From Bacteroidota bacterium (GTDB lineage: Bacteria; Bacteroidota; Bacteroidia; Chitinophagales; Saprospiraceae): DNA of 64,000 nucleotides. Location: contig JASBVF010000002.1 of NCBI GenBank assembly GCA_030147525.1, positions 124,001-188,000 of the forward strand, read 5' to 3'. This document shows positions 54,801 to 62,836 of this stretch, in pieces. The notes under the pieces are model-generated. The model did not search any database, was not told the origin of the DNA, and saw nothing but the letters and a program-made list of their open reading frames with translations. Position 1 is the stretch's first letter, and the number at the start of each line of letters is the position of its first letter. A program made the position numbers and the translations under genes.

Positions 54801-56080
54801 AACTCGCTGCCTTCGCAGGTCGGTATGACCTGGTCCTGATGAGTCAGGTTGAAAAAACAGTCGCCGTTGTCCACCGTGTACTGGTCGTCCGTTGTGCTGA
54901 GGTCGCCGTCTTCGTCGATGAAGGGCATGCCGGTAGCGGAAAAGTCTGCAGATGCGCCGCAGGCCAGCATGGGCGCTTCAATACCGTCATGGTCAGGCGG
55001 AAAAACGATCTGGGAAAGTTGCGCACGGTTCAGCGTGATGACCTGGGTTTTCACGGCCGTGTTACCCCACTCATCGGTGGCGGACCACTTGCGGTGGATT
55101 ACTTTCCAGGCAAGGGTATGGAAGTGAAAATTTGAAATGAGCGTGTTCACCACGTCGGCATTGCCGTCGGACATCTGCTCGAAGGAAAGCACGTCGCCCG
55201 GTTGAAGCAGCCCCGTGGTGTAAGAGCCGCTCTGAATGGTGTCATTCGTTAGCTGAATGCACCAATTATTGATGGTGAGGTAGAAGGCGTCAACATTAAA
55301 AGAGGAGCCCCCAAAACTACTCCAGTCAAAACTCACGAAACCCTCGGTAGGAATGACGATTTTGTATCTCGTCACGTACCTCGGCGTGAGGCTCAACGGG
55401 GAGTTGCCGGCCCCTTCAACCAGCACTGATTCGGGAGCTCCGTTGACATCTACCCCACCATCACCTGTATTTGGTAAGCACACCGTCCAATTGGACGGGT
55501 CAAAATATCCTGCAAAACCGGTGTAGCCGCAGCCAAAATCAATCACCGTGTCCTGATGACTTAGGGTGACGTTGCTGCTGCAATTATCCGTAACTGCCGG
55601 TTCACCGAGTGCCGCCACGCCGGGGTCGTCCGTACAATTCAGCGTAACATTATCCGTGCTGATCACCGGTTTTTTCTTGTCGGTAACATACACAGTCCCC
55701 CAGCAATCCAGCCCGGTCCAATTGTGCGTCACATGCACGCTGAGTGTTTGGCCGAGGTAATCACTGGTCACGGTGTTGCCGACCGTATTGCCGGCGGCAT
55801 CAAAATACTGCATCGTCATCGGCCCCTGACACGACCAGTTGTTCTGGATGATGTAGTAGGGATTGACAGAGCCGGTACAGTCATTGCCCAGCGGCAGTTG
55901 CACGTCCTGATTACAAATCAGCGTGTAACATTGTCCTTTCATCAATTGTGGAATGAGCAGTAGAAAAACTGCTGCAAACAGAGGGTAGAAGGTGTTAGTG
56001 GTCGTTGGCAGATAGTTTCTGGCAAATGCCGGAAACGCCCGTTGCCAACCCGGGCAATCGGTGTAAACCAGTCGTAACAT
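51863..56080 (-). CDS. Very large secreted protein: HYR/Ig-like repeats, dockerin-like region, T9SS type A domain
   Basis: 1405 residues. A hydrophobic signal-like segment lies at residues ~28-46 (FYPLFAAVFLLLIPQL), cleaved near KGQ; the long n-region suggests the real start might be further in, but no better Met exists. Residues ~110-1100 are repeated Cys-rich HYR-like modules (DKKKPVISTDNVTLNCTDDP, DNCSSNVTLSHQD, DVTPPLVTCPPTTV, GNVANCQTSVTIEDEVPPTV). Then come a CarboxypepD_reg-like domain (GAPVNLVNVSLSGTSTNSLT), a dockerin-like segment (LINDHILGYTEFQHAW, DANSSGSVTAADLVAIQSVI) and the type A sorting domain (QNQPNPFALQTTIGFELPEA). It is exported to and anchored at the cell surface, probably for adhesion or matrix building. 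Confidence 0.88.
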   Translation of the reverse strand: MLRLVYTDCPGWQRAFPAFARNYLPTTTNTFYPLFAAVFLLLIPQLMKGQCYTLICNQDVQLPLGNDCTGSVNPYYIIQNNWSCQGPMTMQYFDAAGNTVGNTVTSDYLGQTLSVHVTHNWTGLDCWGTVYVTDKKKPVISTDNVTLNCTDDPGVAALGEPAVTDNCSSNVTLSHQDTVIDFGCGYTGFAGYFDPSNWTVCLPNTGDGGVDVNGAPESVLVEGAGNSPLSLTPRYVTRYKIVIPTEGFVSFDWSSFGGSSFNVDAFYLTINNWCIQLTNDTIQSGSYTTGLLQPGDVLSFEQMSDGNADVVNTLISNFHFHTLAWKVIHRKWSATDEWGNTAVKTQVITLNRAQLSQIVFPPDHDGIEAPMLACGASADFSATGMPFIDEDGDLSTTDDQYTVDNGDCFFNLTHQDQVIPTCEGSELIIRTWTIVDDCSGQVAQDTQWIKLFDVTPPLVTCPPTTVLSTEEFGCFGIINLPPATATDDCSSTVTITPVWNFGSGYGPFDDIAPGTYSVTYQAEDACGNVANCQTSVTIEDEVPPTVICDGFTVAALNEDGMAEVFANSVDDGSYDWCCISSYEIKRQNQPNSAYGPTLLISCDDLTQNVMVRLKVTDCNGNSNFCDVEVIVQDNHAPIITPPADVTVDCTTNISDLSQFGEPNVYDNCQYILIENFDQTFTSCGEGAVTRTWTATDPGGNTTTAQQVIHLTNLSPWNLDGDQIVWPLDYATSGCGVSLEPFDLPAGYGGPILFGQNGCEAVSVNFEDEIFWISEPSCFKIFRTWTITDQCQFQPGSNTGIWVHLQVIEVNDTEPPVFTNPISNFNASTGNGCTASVTIPFPAVSDCSDHITITVSGQLGSGFSFQNVQPGVYQMTYTASDGCGNTSSHPFTVTAGDSQPPVAVCTSLTVSLEAGGQVNVAASQLNLNSTDNCTPASGLSFSFSSDPADVSQTFTCDDAGQQIPVQLHVTDQGGNTAVCQTTLTVLDDQDFCDPGVTTVDISGLIQTPLGAPVNLVNVSLSGTSTNSLTTAADGALLFENLPQGGNFTLTPSKNLFQLNGVTAYDLVLINDHILGYTEFQHAWQYIAADANSSGSVTAADLVAIQSVILFSTPNFPNGTPSWRFVPTDHVFQNPAAPFPFPQSMSLQNVMEDYEFAHFTAIKTGDVNGNADPAQLASGGGQSAPGSLTAGRSGALFLMKTAERQLSPGEVVEVVFETEDAAAWQFTLEFDRQTLEFQQVKKTDSETSPVFGLSRTDEGVLTALHFGDESLKHFTLEFRVLKNTNLSEVLHVSNRYTPAMAWSHEEELMEVKLEFGHSAMQPVAVFHQNQPNPFALQTTIGFELPEAGLVKFTFFDASGKILKSVKADFEMGYNQLIVRREDLATTGVVYYRAETAQGVGVGKMLID

Positions 56081-56721
56081 GGGATGAGTGTTGTATCGGT
56101 TTTTGTAAAAATGCTACCGGCTGTTCGCTATTGGCTTTTGGCTTTTGATGGAAAACCGGTAACGGCCAACGGCTAATTGCAAATAGCTAACTGCCTATGT
56201 CTTGCAGACGTGTGCACTTTAGCAAATCACGCTGCAAGCGAATAGTTATCGAAGGCATACGCCTTGCGATCGTTCAAAATTAGACTTAAACTTAAAGGGA
56301 AATATGATAGTGTGTGACTGGTCTGATTGAATGAAATGCCGGAGCAGTTCTGGTAAAATTCTTTTCATGGGATACAGTTTTTGGAACTTAGGCAACAAAT
56401 ATTTCGGATGCTGCAATTGCTGCCGTTTAAAATTTTACTCATGGCAAAGATAGAATATATATGTTCCTCCAAGACAAATGTGGGGAATTTTTAATGCATT
56501 TTATTTTAACAAATATTAAAGCCGGCCCCTTCAAAAAGTAAACTTCATGTTCGTGACAGTAATTTCCTTCCCATAGCCGGTTACCTTCTCCATTCAGATG
56601 ACGTAAAGTTTTTCAAAGCTCCGTCCGAGCGAATTCACACTGCCAAAAATCACCTGAAAAACAGGCAAAACTCCCTTAAAATCAATAAATTGCATCATTC
56701 GCTAAAAAATCAGCAACCCCT
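56081..56721. other. Gene-free spacer with a degenerate inverted repeat
   Basis: Contains a weak word-repeat hairpin at about 56118-56195 (GGCTTTTGGC words against GGCCAACGGC words; best 20-base arms pair at 14 positions) and a small AAGGC-ATAC-GCCTT stem near 56250. The rest is AT-rich without credible frames. Confidence 0.45.
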
Positions 56722-57741
56722 ATGGAAACATTTCTCGTAACAGGTGCGTCGGGCTACCTCGGCAGCCAGGTCGTGGAAGAATTATGGCGCCGCCAGCGTT
56801 CATCTCCAAGAGAGGCATTTCAAATCATCGCCCTCGACGTACGGCCCGTTTCACCTGAAAACCGGAAAGACGGCACCCTGTATTTGCAGGAAGACATCCG
56901 TTCGCCTAACCTGGCCAGTCTCTTTAAAAACAACCACGTCAACACGGTGGTACATCTCGCCTCTATCGTCAATCCCGGCAAAAAGAGCGACCGGGCTTTC
57001 GAATATTCCGTGGACGTCGAAGGCACAGCGAACGTCCTGCAGGCCTGCACCGATGCGGGCGTTGAGAAAATCATCGTCTCCTCCAGCGGAGCTGCCTACG
57101 GCTACCACGCCGACAATCCCGAATGGCTAACCGAGGACGATCCCATCCGGGGCAACGAGGAATTCGCCTACTCGTGGCACAAACGGCTGGTGGAAGAAAT
57201 GCTGGCGGAATACCGTGAAACGCACCCGCAATTGAAGCAGGTCGTGTTCCGCATCGGCACCATCCTGGGCAGCAGCACGCAAAACCAGATCACCGCCATG
57301 TTCGACAAACCCCGCATCATCCGCATCCGGCATTTCGTCAGCCCTTTCGTTTTCGTCTGGGACCGGGACGTGGTGAACTGCATCGTGCAGGCCATTTTTA
57401 CCAAAAAAACCGGCATTTACAACCTGGCCGCCGACGGCGTACTCACGCTGGAAGACATCGCCGGCATTTTGAATAAAAAAACCGTGGCGGTGCCGCTCTG
57501 GCTGCTCAAGGCAATTTTCTGGATGCTAAAAAAAGTCAGGCTCACGGTGTACGGACCAGAGCAGGTCGCCTTTTTGCAGTACCGGCCCGTGCTGGACAAC
57601 CGGCGGCTAAAAGTAGAATTTGACTACCAGCCAAAAAAAACGACGAGGGAAGTTTTTGAATACTACTGCCTGCATCACGGCAAAATCCGGCCAAAGCCCG
57701 AGCCAAGCCTCAGCCATAGGGCGGATGCACAAACTGTTTAG
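56722..57741 (+). CDS. NAD-dependent epimerase/dehydratase (extended SDR)
   Basis: 339 residues. Rossmann motif GASGYLGSQ at the N-terminus (METFLVTGASGYLGSQVVEE), NTVVHLASIVNPG, catalytic SSSGAAYG and YSWHK (Tyr-x-x-x-Lys), and FRIGTILGSSTQNQ. The C-terminal ~100 residues bind the substrate and include VPLWLLKAIFWMLKKVRLTV, which could sit at a membrane. This fits nucleotide-sugar epimerases or related reductases. No capsule genes are nearby. The TPP enzyme follows 169 bases later after a hairpin. Confidence 0.9.
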   Translation: METFLVTGASGYLGSQVVEELWRRQRSSPREAFQIIALDVRPVSPENRKDGTLYLQEDIRSPNLASLFKNNHVNTVVHLASIVNPGKKSDRAFEYSVDVEGTANVLQACTDAGVEKIIVSSSGAAYGYHADNPEWLTEDDPIRGNEEFAYSWHKRLVEEMLAEYRETHPQLKQVVFRIGTILGSSTQNQITAMFDKPRIIRIRHFVSPFVFVWDRDVVNCIVQAIFTKKTGIYNLAADGVLTLEDIAGILNKKTVAVPLWLLKAIFWMLKKVRLTVYGPEQVAFLQYRPVLDNRRLKVEFDYQPKKTTREVFEYYCLHHGKIRPKPEPSLSHRADAQTV

Positions 57742-57787
57742 CCAGTGCGGCTAACTGCAAGCCCGAAGCCTTGAATAAATAACGAGG

Positions 57788-57890
57788 AGGATTGGATCAC
57801 GGATTGGACGGATCTGACGGATTTACACGGATTTTGGCATTTCCCATCTGTGCAAATCCGTTAAATCCGTGTTATCCGTGATCCAATCCT
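57788..57890. repeat. Inverted repeat of ACGGATT words
   Basis: AGGATTGGATCACGGAT (57788-57804) and its exact reverse complement (57874-57890) flank degenerate ACGGATTT/AAATCCGT words that continue the stem inward. It fills most of the spacer before the TPP enzyme. Confidence 0.85.
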
Positions 57891-57910
57891 GTCCTATAAA
57901 ATCAAATTTC

Positions 57911-59659
57911 ATGAAAACCATTACCGGCGGCGAATTCCTGGCCCAAACCCTGCACGCCGAGGGCGTCGAAAAAGTCTTCGGCATCATCGACGGCACCTAC
58001 TTTGGCTTCTACTCCAGCCTGAGAAAATACGGCATCGAACTCATTTCACCCCGCCACGAAACCAACGCCCTGCACATGGCCGGCGCCTACGCCCGCCTCA
58101 CCAGAAAGCTCGGTGTCGCCATGGCCAGCAACGGCCCCGGCGTCGCCAACGCACTGCCGGGCGTGGCGGTCGAACAGGGCGAGGGCAACCGGGTGCTGCT
58201 CATCACCAGCTCCCGCCGCACGGGCATCATCTACCCCGACCGGGGCGGTACGTTCCAATATTTTGATCAAACGGGCGTCATCGGCGCCATGTCGAAACTC
58301 AGCCTCGCCGTGCCCGATTTCGAGCGGCTGCCGGAAATGACCCGCAAGGTTTTCCGCAAGGCGTGGCAGGGCCGCCCGGGCGTCGTCCACCTCGACGTGC
58401 CGGAGAACATCATGAATTCAAAAGCCAAAATGGAAGAACCCTGGGAACCCGCCAATTACCGCCGGACAGGCCCGGTCGTGCCGCCTCCCGAGCTGGTTGA
58501 GAAGGCGGCTGAGATGCTGGCTGCGGCCAAATTTCCCATCATCCACGCAGGCAGTGGCGTATTGCACAGCATGGCATTTGCGGAGCTGAAAAAAGTAGCA
58601 AACTTGCTGCACGCCCCGGTGAGCACGAGTTGGGGCGCACGGGGTGTACTACCGGAAACGGACGAACTGGCCGTGCCCATGCGCCACGTGGAGATCAATC
58701 ACCAACTTCGCAATACTGCCGACCTGGTGCTGGTGATCGGCTCCCGACTGGGCGAAACGGACTGGTGGGGTAAGCCGCCCTACTGGGCACATTCGTCGAA
58801 GCAGCAGATGATTCAGGTTGATTTGGACGAGGACATCCTCGGCGCCAACAAGCCCGCCACCCTGGCAATTTTGTCGGATGTAAAAATGTTCCTCGAAGCC
58901 CTCGCACGGGCGCTGGAAGGCAAGACCTCCTCCATTGACAAGGCCGCCCGGCAGAAGCAACTGGCGGTTTTTAAAAATAAAATGAAGAAGCACACCAACA
59001 AACTGAACCTGGCCCTGAAGGATTTCAAAACCCCCATCCACCCGGCGCAGACCGTCCACATTTGCCAGGAGTTTTTCAAAGAAGACGCCGTCTGCGTGGC
59101 TGATGGCGGCAACACGGCTGTCTGGGCGAATTTTTACACGGAGCTAAAAGTACCGCACACGTTCCTCGCTACTTTTAAACTGGGCATGTTGGGCGCAGGC
59201 ATCGGGCAGGCGCTGGGCGCAGCGGTGGCAAGGCCGGGCCAGCAGGTGTACTGCCTCATCGGCGACGGGGCGATGGGCTTCCACTCGCAGGAGGTGGAAA
59301 CGGCCATCCGCAACGGCCTCAAGGTTATCTTCATCGTTTTTTGCGACCGGCAGTGGGGCATGGTAAAAATCAACCAGCAGTTTGCGCTGAGGCCGCTGAA
59401 AACCATGATCAAAAAATCGCTCGACCCTTCCGAGACCATCAACACCGACCTGGGCGAGATTGCTTTTGATAAACACGCCGAAAGCATGGGCGGGCATGGC
59501 GAGCGGGTTTCCAGCGTGGAGGAACTGAAAGCTGCCTTGCAACGCAGCCTGGCCGCCGGCAAATGCGCCGTCATCCACGTGGACGTCGATCCGGTGAAAC
59601 ACATGTGGGCGCCGAGTTTGATCCATTTCAAAAAAATGCACGAGGAGCCGGGCGGGTGA
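57911..59659 (+). CDS. Thiamine-diphosphate-dependent enzyme, acetolactate-synthase-like
   Basis: Start at 57911 (MKTITGGEFLAQTLHAEGVE) matches the family and lies just after the hairpin; a frame from 57869 would read into it. Catalytic Glu50 in SPRHETNALHMAG, SNGPGVANALPGVA of the PYR domain, a middle domain around AAKFPIIHAGSGVLHSMAFA, and the PP domain motif GDGAMGFHSQEVETAIRNGL (Mg-TPP GDG...N). At 583 residues it belongs to the acetolactate synthase/benzoylformate decarboxylase group; FAD cannot be judged. No ilvH-type regulatory subunit is adjacent, so it is probably a catabolic or special-purpose member. Confidence 0.9.
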   Translation: MKTITGGEFLAQTLHAEGVEKVFGIIDGTYFGFYSSLRKYGIELISPRHETNALHMAGAYARLTRKLGVAMASNGPGVANALPGVAVEQGEGNRVLLITSSRRTGIIYPDRGGTFQYFDQTGVIGAMSKLSLAVPDFERLPEMTRKVFRKAWQGRPGVVHLDVPENIMNSKAKMEEPWEPANYRRTGPVVPPPELVEKAAEMLAAAKFPIIHAGSGVLHSMAFAELKKVANLLHAPVSTSWGARGVLPETDELAVPMRHVEINHQLRNTADLVLVIGSRLGETDWWGKPPYWAHSSKQQMIQVDLDEDILGANKPATLAILSDVKMFLEALARALEGKTSSIDKAARQKQLAVFKNKMKKHTNKLNLALKDFKTPIHPAQTVHICQEFFKEDAVCVADGGNTAVWANFYTELKVPHTFLATFKLGMLGAGIGQALGAAVARPGQQVYCLIGDGAMGFHSQEVETAIRNGLKVIFIVFCDRQWGMVKINQQFALRPLKTMIKKSLDPSETINTDLGEIAFDKHAESMGGHGERVSSVEELKAALQRSLAAGKCAVIHVDVDPVKHMWAPSLIHFKKMHEEPGG

Positions 59660-59700
59660 GTACTGAATGATGAAAGACAGACAATAATTCTTAGCTTTAC

Positions 59701-59714
59701 GGGAAGGCATTCCC
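59701..59714 (+). promoter_or_regulatory. Small hairpin directly before the barrel gene ATG
   Basis: GGGAA-GGCA-TTCCC forms a 5-bp stem ending one base before the ATG at 59716, covering the ribosome landing site; a TAGCTTTA box lies about 15 bases upstream. A start-site hairpin is possible, coincidence equally so. Confidence 0.3.
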
Positions 59715-59715
59715 A

Positions 59716-60870
59716 ATGAAAAACGCAAAACGCCAAGCCTTTTTTTTGTATTTCCTGATTGCGATTGGACTGAGCGCCCAATCGCAATCAGACTCCCTTT
59801 CCCTCCTTTTAAAAATACAGGGCCAGGCCTCCACTTTCCTCCTTTTCAACCCCGACAACTCACTGGAACTTTATTCCAGCGCCCGGTACATTCCACAGGT
59901 GAACCTGGAAGCGCAACTCCCGAAAAAGAACTTGCTGGACCTGGAAGCCTCCGCCAATATTTTCGGGACCCTCGGCGTGTCGCCTTTTGACGAATCAAAA
60001 AGCAACGGCGGCATCCGGCCGTACCGGGCCTGGGTGCGCTACTCCCGGCCTCAATTCGAGCTGCGGGCAGGATTGCAAAAAATCAATTTCGGCTCAGCCT
60101 CCATCCTGCGCCCGTTGATGTGGTTCGACCAGATTGACCCCCGTGACCCACTGCAATTGACCGATGGGGTGTGGGGCGCACTCGGCAGGTATTATTTTTT
60201 AAACAATGCCAACATCTGGCTCTGGGGGCTGTACGGCAACGACAACCGCCGGGGCTTTGACGCCGTGCCGTCCGACCCGAAAACGCCGGAGTTTGGCGGG
60301 CGATTCCAGTTCCCGACCAGCCGTGGAGAGGCTGCAATCACCTACCACCACCGGGAAGCGGACGTGTCCGGCCTAAACGGTTTTGGTTTTGAAAAAACGC
60401 CCGAACACCGCTTCGCCGTGGATGGGAAATGGGACCTGACCATCGGCCTGTGGGTGGAAGCCACCTGGCTTTACAAAACGGAAAACGTGGGCCTGCTGAC
60501 CAACCAAAACCTCATCAACTTCGGTACGGATTACACTTTTGCCCTCGGCAACGGGCTGCACGTGGTCGCTGAACAACTGATAATTGGCGCCGCCGAAAAG
60601 CCTTTTGGTTTTGAAAAAAAGAATACGCTGACGGCGGTTTTTGCCACCTATCCACTGGGGCTTTTCGATAACCTGGGCGCTATTTTTTACTACGACTGGA
60701 CGAACGAAAAAATTTACAACACCCTGCAATGGCAGCATATTTTTTCAAAATGGACCTTGAACGTGCTGGCTTTTTGGAATCCCAAAATCAACCAGTTGCC
60801 GCAGCAAAATTTTCAGGAGAATTTGTTCGGAGGGAAGGGCGTGCAGTTGCTGGCGGTGTATAATCATTGA
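59716..60870 (+). CDS. Exported outer-membrane beta-barrel protein (porin-like)
   Basis: Signal peptide MKNAKRQAFFLYFLIAIGLS ... SQS. About 16 amphipathic strands follow (SLELYSSARYIPQVNLEAQL, WVRYSRPQFELRAGLQKINF, RGEAAITYHHREADVSGLNG, VGLLTNQNLINFGTDYTFAL, NLGAIFYYDWTNEKIYNTLQ). The chain ends LLAVYNH rather than in Phe. It resembles alginate-export/phosphate-porin-like barrels in rhythm, but no family is certain. It is the first gene of a likely unit with the ABC transporter that follows, separated by a 31-base palindrome. Confidence 0.75.
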   Translation: MKNAKRQAFFLYFLIAIGLSAQSQSDSLSLLLKIQGQASTFLLFNPDNSLELYSSARYIPQVNLEAQLPKKNLLDLEASANIFGTLGVSPFDESKSNGGIRPYRAWVRYSRPQFELRAGLQKINFGSASILRPLMWFDQIDPRDPLQLTDGVWGALGRYYFLNNANIWLWGLYGNDNRRGFDAVPSDPKTPEFGGRFQFPTSRGEAAITYHHREADVSGLNGFGFEKTPEHRFAVDGKWDLTIGLWVEATWLYKTENVGLLTNQNLINFGTDYTFALGNGLHVVAEQLIIGAAEKPFGFEKKNTLTAVFATYPLGLFDNLGAIFYYDWTNEKIYNTLQWQHIFSKWTLNVLAFWNPKINQLPQQNFQENLFGGKGVQLLAVYNH

Positions 60871-60877
60871 GATTCAG

Positions 60878-60908
60878 GTCAGGCGGCAACTTGAAGTTGC
60901 CGCCTGAC
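60878..60908. promoter_or_regulatory. 31-base perfect palindrome before the ABC transporter genes
   Basis: GTCAGGCGGCAACTT (60878-60892) and AAGTTGCCGCCTGAC (60894-60908) pair exactly around one base. It begins 7 bases after the barrel stop, and there is no T-run after it, so a processing hairpin or protein-binding operator is as likely as a terminator. Confidence 0.75.
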
Positions 60909-60962
60909 TTGCTCCCAAAGTTTAGTAAACGTATTCTGCGAACGACTAAAACATTTTTCAAA

Positions 60963-61676
60963 ATGACAAGCGAAACCATCATCTCCATCGAAAACGTCTT
61001 CAAGCGCTACCCCGTCGGCGACGGCGAGTTTACGGCCCTGAAAGACATCAACCTCCAGTTCAAACGGAGCGAATTCGCCGGGCTGGTCGGACCCAGTGGC
61101 TCTGGTAAAACGACGCTGCTGAACATCATCGGCTCGCTGGACAGCCCGACGGAGGGCAGGGCGATGGTGCTGGGGAAAAATATTTCCGAACTCTCACACC
61201 GGGAATCGGCCTGGTTGCGTAACAAGCATATCGGATTCATTTTTCAGGTGTATAATCTGCTGCCGGTTTACACGGTGTTCGAGAACGTGGAGTTTGCGCT
61301 TTTGCTCCAAAACATCCCGGCGGACGAGCGGAAAAAAGCCGTCATGAAAGCGCTGGAATGGGTCGGGCTGGCGGACATGGCCGGCAAGAAACCCGACAAA
61401 CTCTCCGGCGGCGAAGGACAGCGGGTGGCCATTGCCCGTGCGATGGTGAAAAAACCGGAAATCGTCATTGCCGACGAACCCTCCGCCAACCTCGATGCAG
61501 CCAATACCCACGCCATTCTCAAGACCATGAAAAAATTGAACGAGGAACTGGGCACCACTTTTTTGTTCTCCACCCACGACGAAAAAGTGATGGGCTACCT
61601 GGAGCGCATCGTGCATCTGCGGGACGGGTATGTGGAGCAGGATGAAATTATTTCACCGAAAAGCATGACAACATGA
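60963..61676 (+). CDS. ABC transporter ATP-binding protein, LolD/MacB type
   Basis: Start at 60963 (MTSETIISIENVFKRYPVGD) is correct for the family; the longer frame from 60867 reads through the palindrome. Walker A GPSGSGKTTLLN, Q-loop FIFQVYNLLP, signature LSGGEGQRVAIARA, Walker B IVIADEPSANLD and switch His in FSTHDEKVM. The signature and the long A-loop with RYPVGDGEFTALKD are those of lipoprotein-releasing (LolD) and MacB-type ATPases. It energises the two permeases encoded right after it, whose gene overlaps it by four bases. Confidence 0.93.
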   Translation: MTSETIISIENVFKRYPVGDGEFTALKDINLQFKRSEFAGLVGPSGSGKTTLLNIIGSLDSPTEGRAMVLGKNISELSHRESAWLRNKHIGFIFQVYNLLPVYTVFENVEFALLLQNIPADERKKAVMKALEWVGLADMAGKKPDKLSGGEGQRVAIARAMVKKPEIVIADEPSANLDAANTHAILKTMKKLNEELGTTFLFSTHDEKVMGYLERIVHLRDGYVEQDEIISPKSMTT

Positions 61677-62836
61677 AACTCGCATTCCAACTGGCATATA
61701 AAAACCTCGTCGGCGCAGGTCTGCGTACCTGGCTCAACGTAGGCGTTTTGTCCTTTTCTTTTATCGTTATCATTTTTTACAACGGCTTGATTGATGGCTG
61801 GAACGAACAGGCCAAACGGGACAGCATCGCCTGGGAATTCGGCCACGGCCAATTGCGCAACGCCGGTTACGACCCGTTCGACCCGTTCACCATCCTCGAC
61901 GGGCATGGTGTTTTGGAACAAAAACAAGCCGAAAACCTGACGCCCATCCTCATCCGGCAAGCCTCCATTTACCCGCAGGGGCGCATGTTTTCCGTTGCGC
62001 TGAAGGGCATCGACGCCAACCAGACTACCCTCGAAATTCCCACGCAGGCGCTCCGGGAGAGCACGGCAGCCATGCCCGTCATTATCGGTAAAAACATGGC
62101 AGACGCCGCCAAATTGGAAACAGGCGACGAGGTCTTGCTCCGCTGGCGGGACAAGGACGGCACCTTCGATGCCTCCAGCGCCACCATCGTTCAGGTTTTT
62201 GAAACCAACGTGCCGACCGTGGACAACGGGCAGCTCTGGATTTCCATCGAAAAACTGTGGGAAATGACGGGCCTGCAAGGTCATGCGACCCTGTTCGTGG
62301 CCAATGAAAAATACCAACCCGAACAAATTCCGGGCTGGAAATATGAGAGCCAGACGGAACTGCTGAGCGATATCACGGACATCATCGCCACAAAAAAAGT
62401 CAGTGGTTCCATCATGTATTTGTTGCTGCTGGCCATCGCCCTGCTGGCTATTTTCGACACGCAAGTGCTCTCCGTTTTCAGGAGGCAAAAAGAAATTGGA
62501 ACCTATATTTCACTGGGCATGACGAGGGCACAAGTCGTCGGGCTGTTCACCGTGGAGGGCAGCATGTACAGCATTTTTGCTATGACGGTGGGCAGTATCA
62601 TCGGCATCCCATTGTTTACTTACCTGGCCACCAAGGGCATTGCGTTCCCGACCGCCTCAGCATCGAGGGACATGGGCGTGGCGATGGCGGAACGGATATT
62701 TCCCGTCTTCGGGATTCAACTGATTTTGGGCACTATTCTCCTCGTGGTCATTGCGGCCACCATCGTGAGTTTTTTGCCGGCCCGGAAAATTTCCAAAATG
62801 GACCCGGTTCAGGCACTTAAAGGAAAATTGCAATGA
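61673..62836 (+). CDS. ABC transporter permease, FtsX/LolE-like (first subunit)
   Basis: 387 residues: an N-terminal helix (TWLNVGVLSFSFIVIIFYNG), a ~220-residue periplasmic MacB-PCD domain (ESTAAMPVIIGKNMADAAKL, GDEVLLRWRDKDGTFDASSA), and three C-terminal helices with the FtsX motif FRRQKEIGTYISLGMTRAQV and EGSMYSIFAMTVGSIIGIPL. Typical of type VII ABC permeases that move lipoproteins or push outer-membrane partners. Start overlaps the ATPase stop (ATGA), and the next permease start overlaps its own stop in the same way. Confidence 0.92.
   Translation: MKLAFQLAYKNLVGAGLRTWLNVGVLSFSFIVIIFYNGLIDGWNEQAKRDSIAWEFGHGQLRNAGYDPFDPFTILDGHGVLEQKQAENLTPILIRQASIYPQGRMFSVALKGIDANQTTLEIPTQALRESTAAMPVIIGKNMADAAKLETGDEVLLRWRDKDGTFDASSATIVQVFETNVPTVDNGQLWISIEKLWEMTGLQGHATLFVANEKYQPEQIPGWKYESQTELLSDITDIIATKKVSGSIMYLLLLAIALLAIFDTQVLSVFRRQKEIGTYISLGMTRAQVVGLFTVEGSMYSIFAMTVGSIIGIPLFTYLATKGIAFPTASASRDMGVAMAERIFPVFGIQLILGTILLVVIAATIVSFLPARKISKMDPVQALKGKLQ

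Noticed and set aside
60867-60962. Upstream start of the ABC ATPase at 60867
   Set aside because: The extra codons lie in the palindrome and have no ABC-type sequence; ATG 60963 starts exactly at the family N-terminus.
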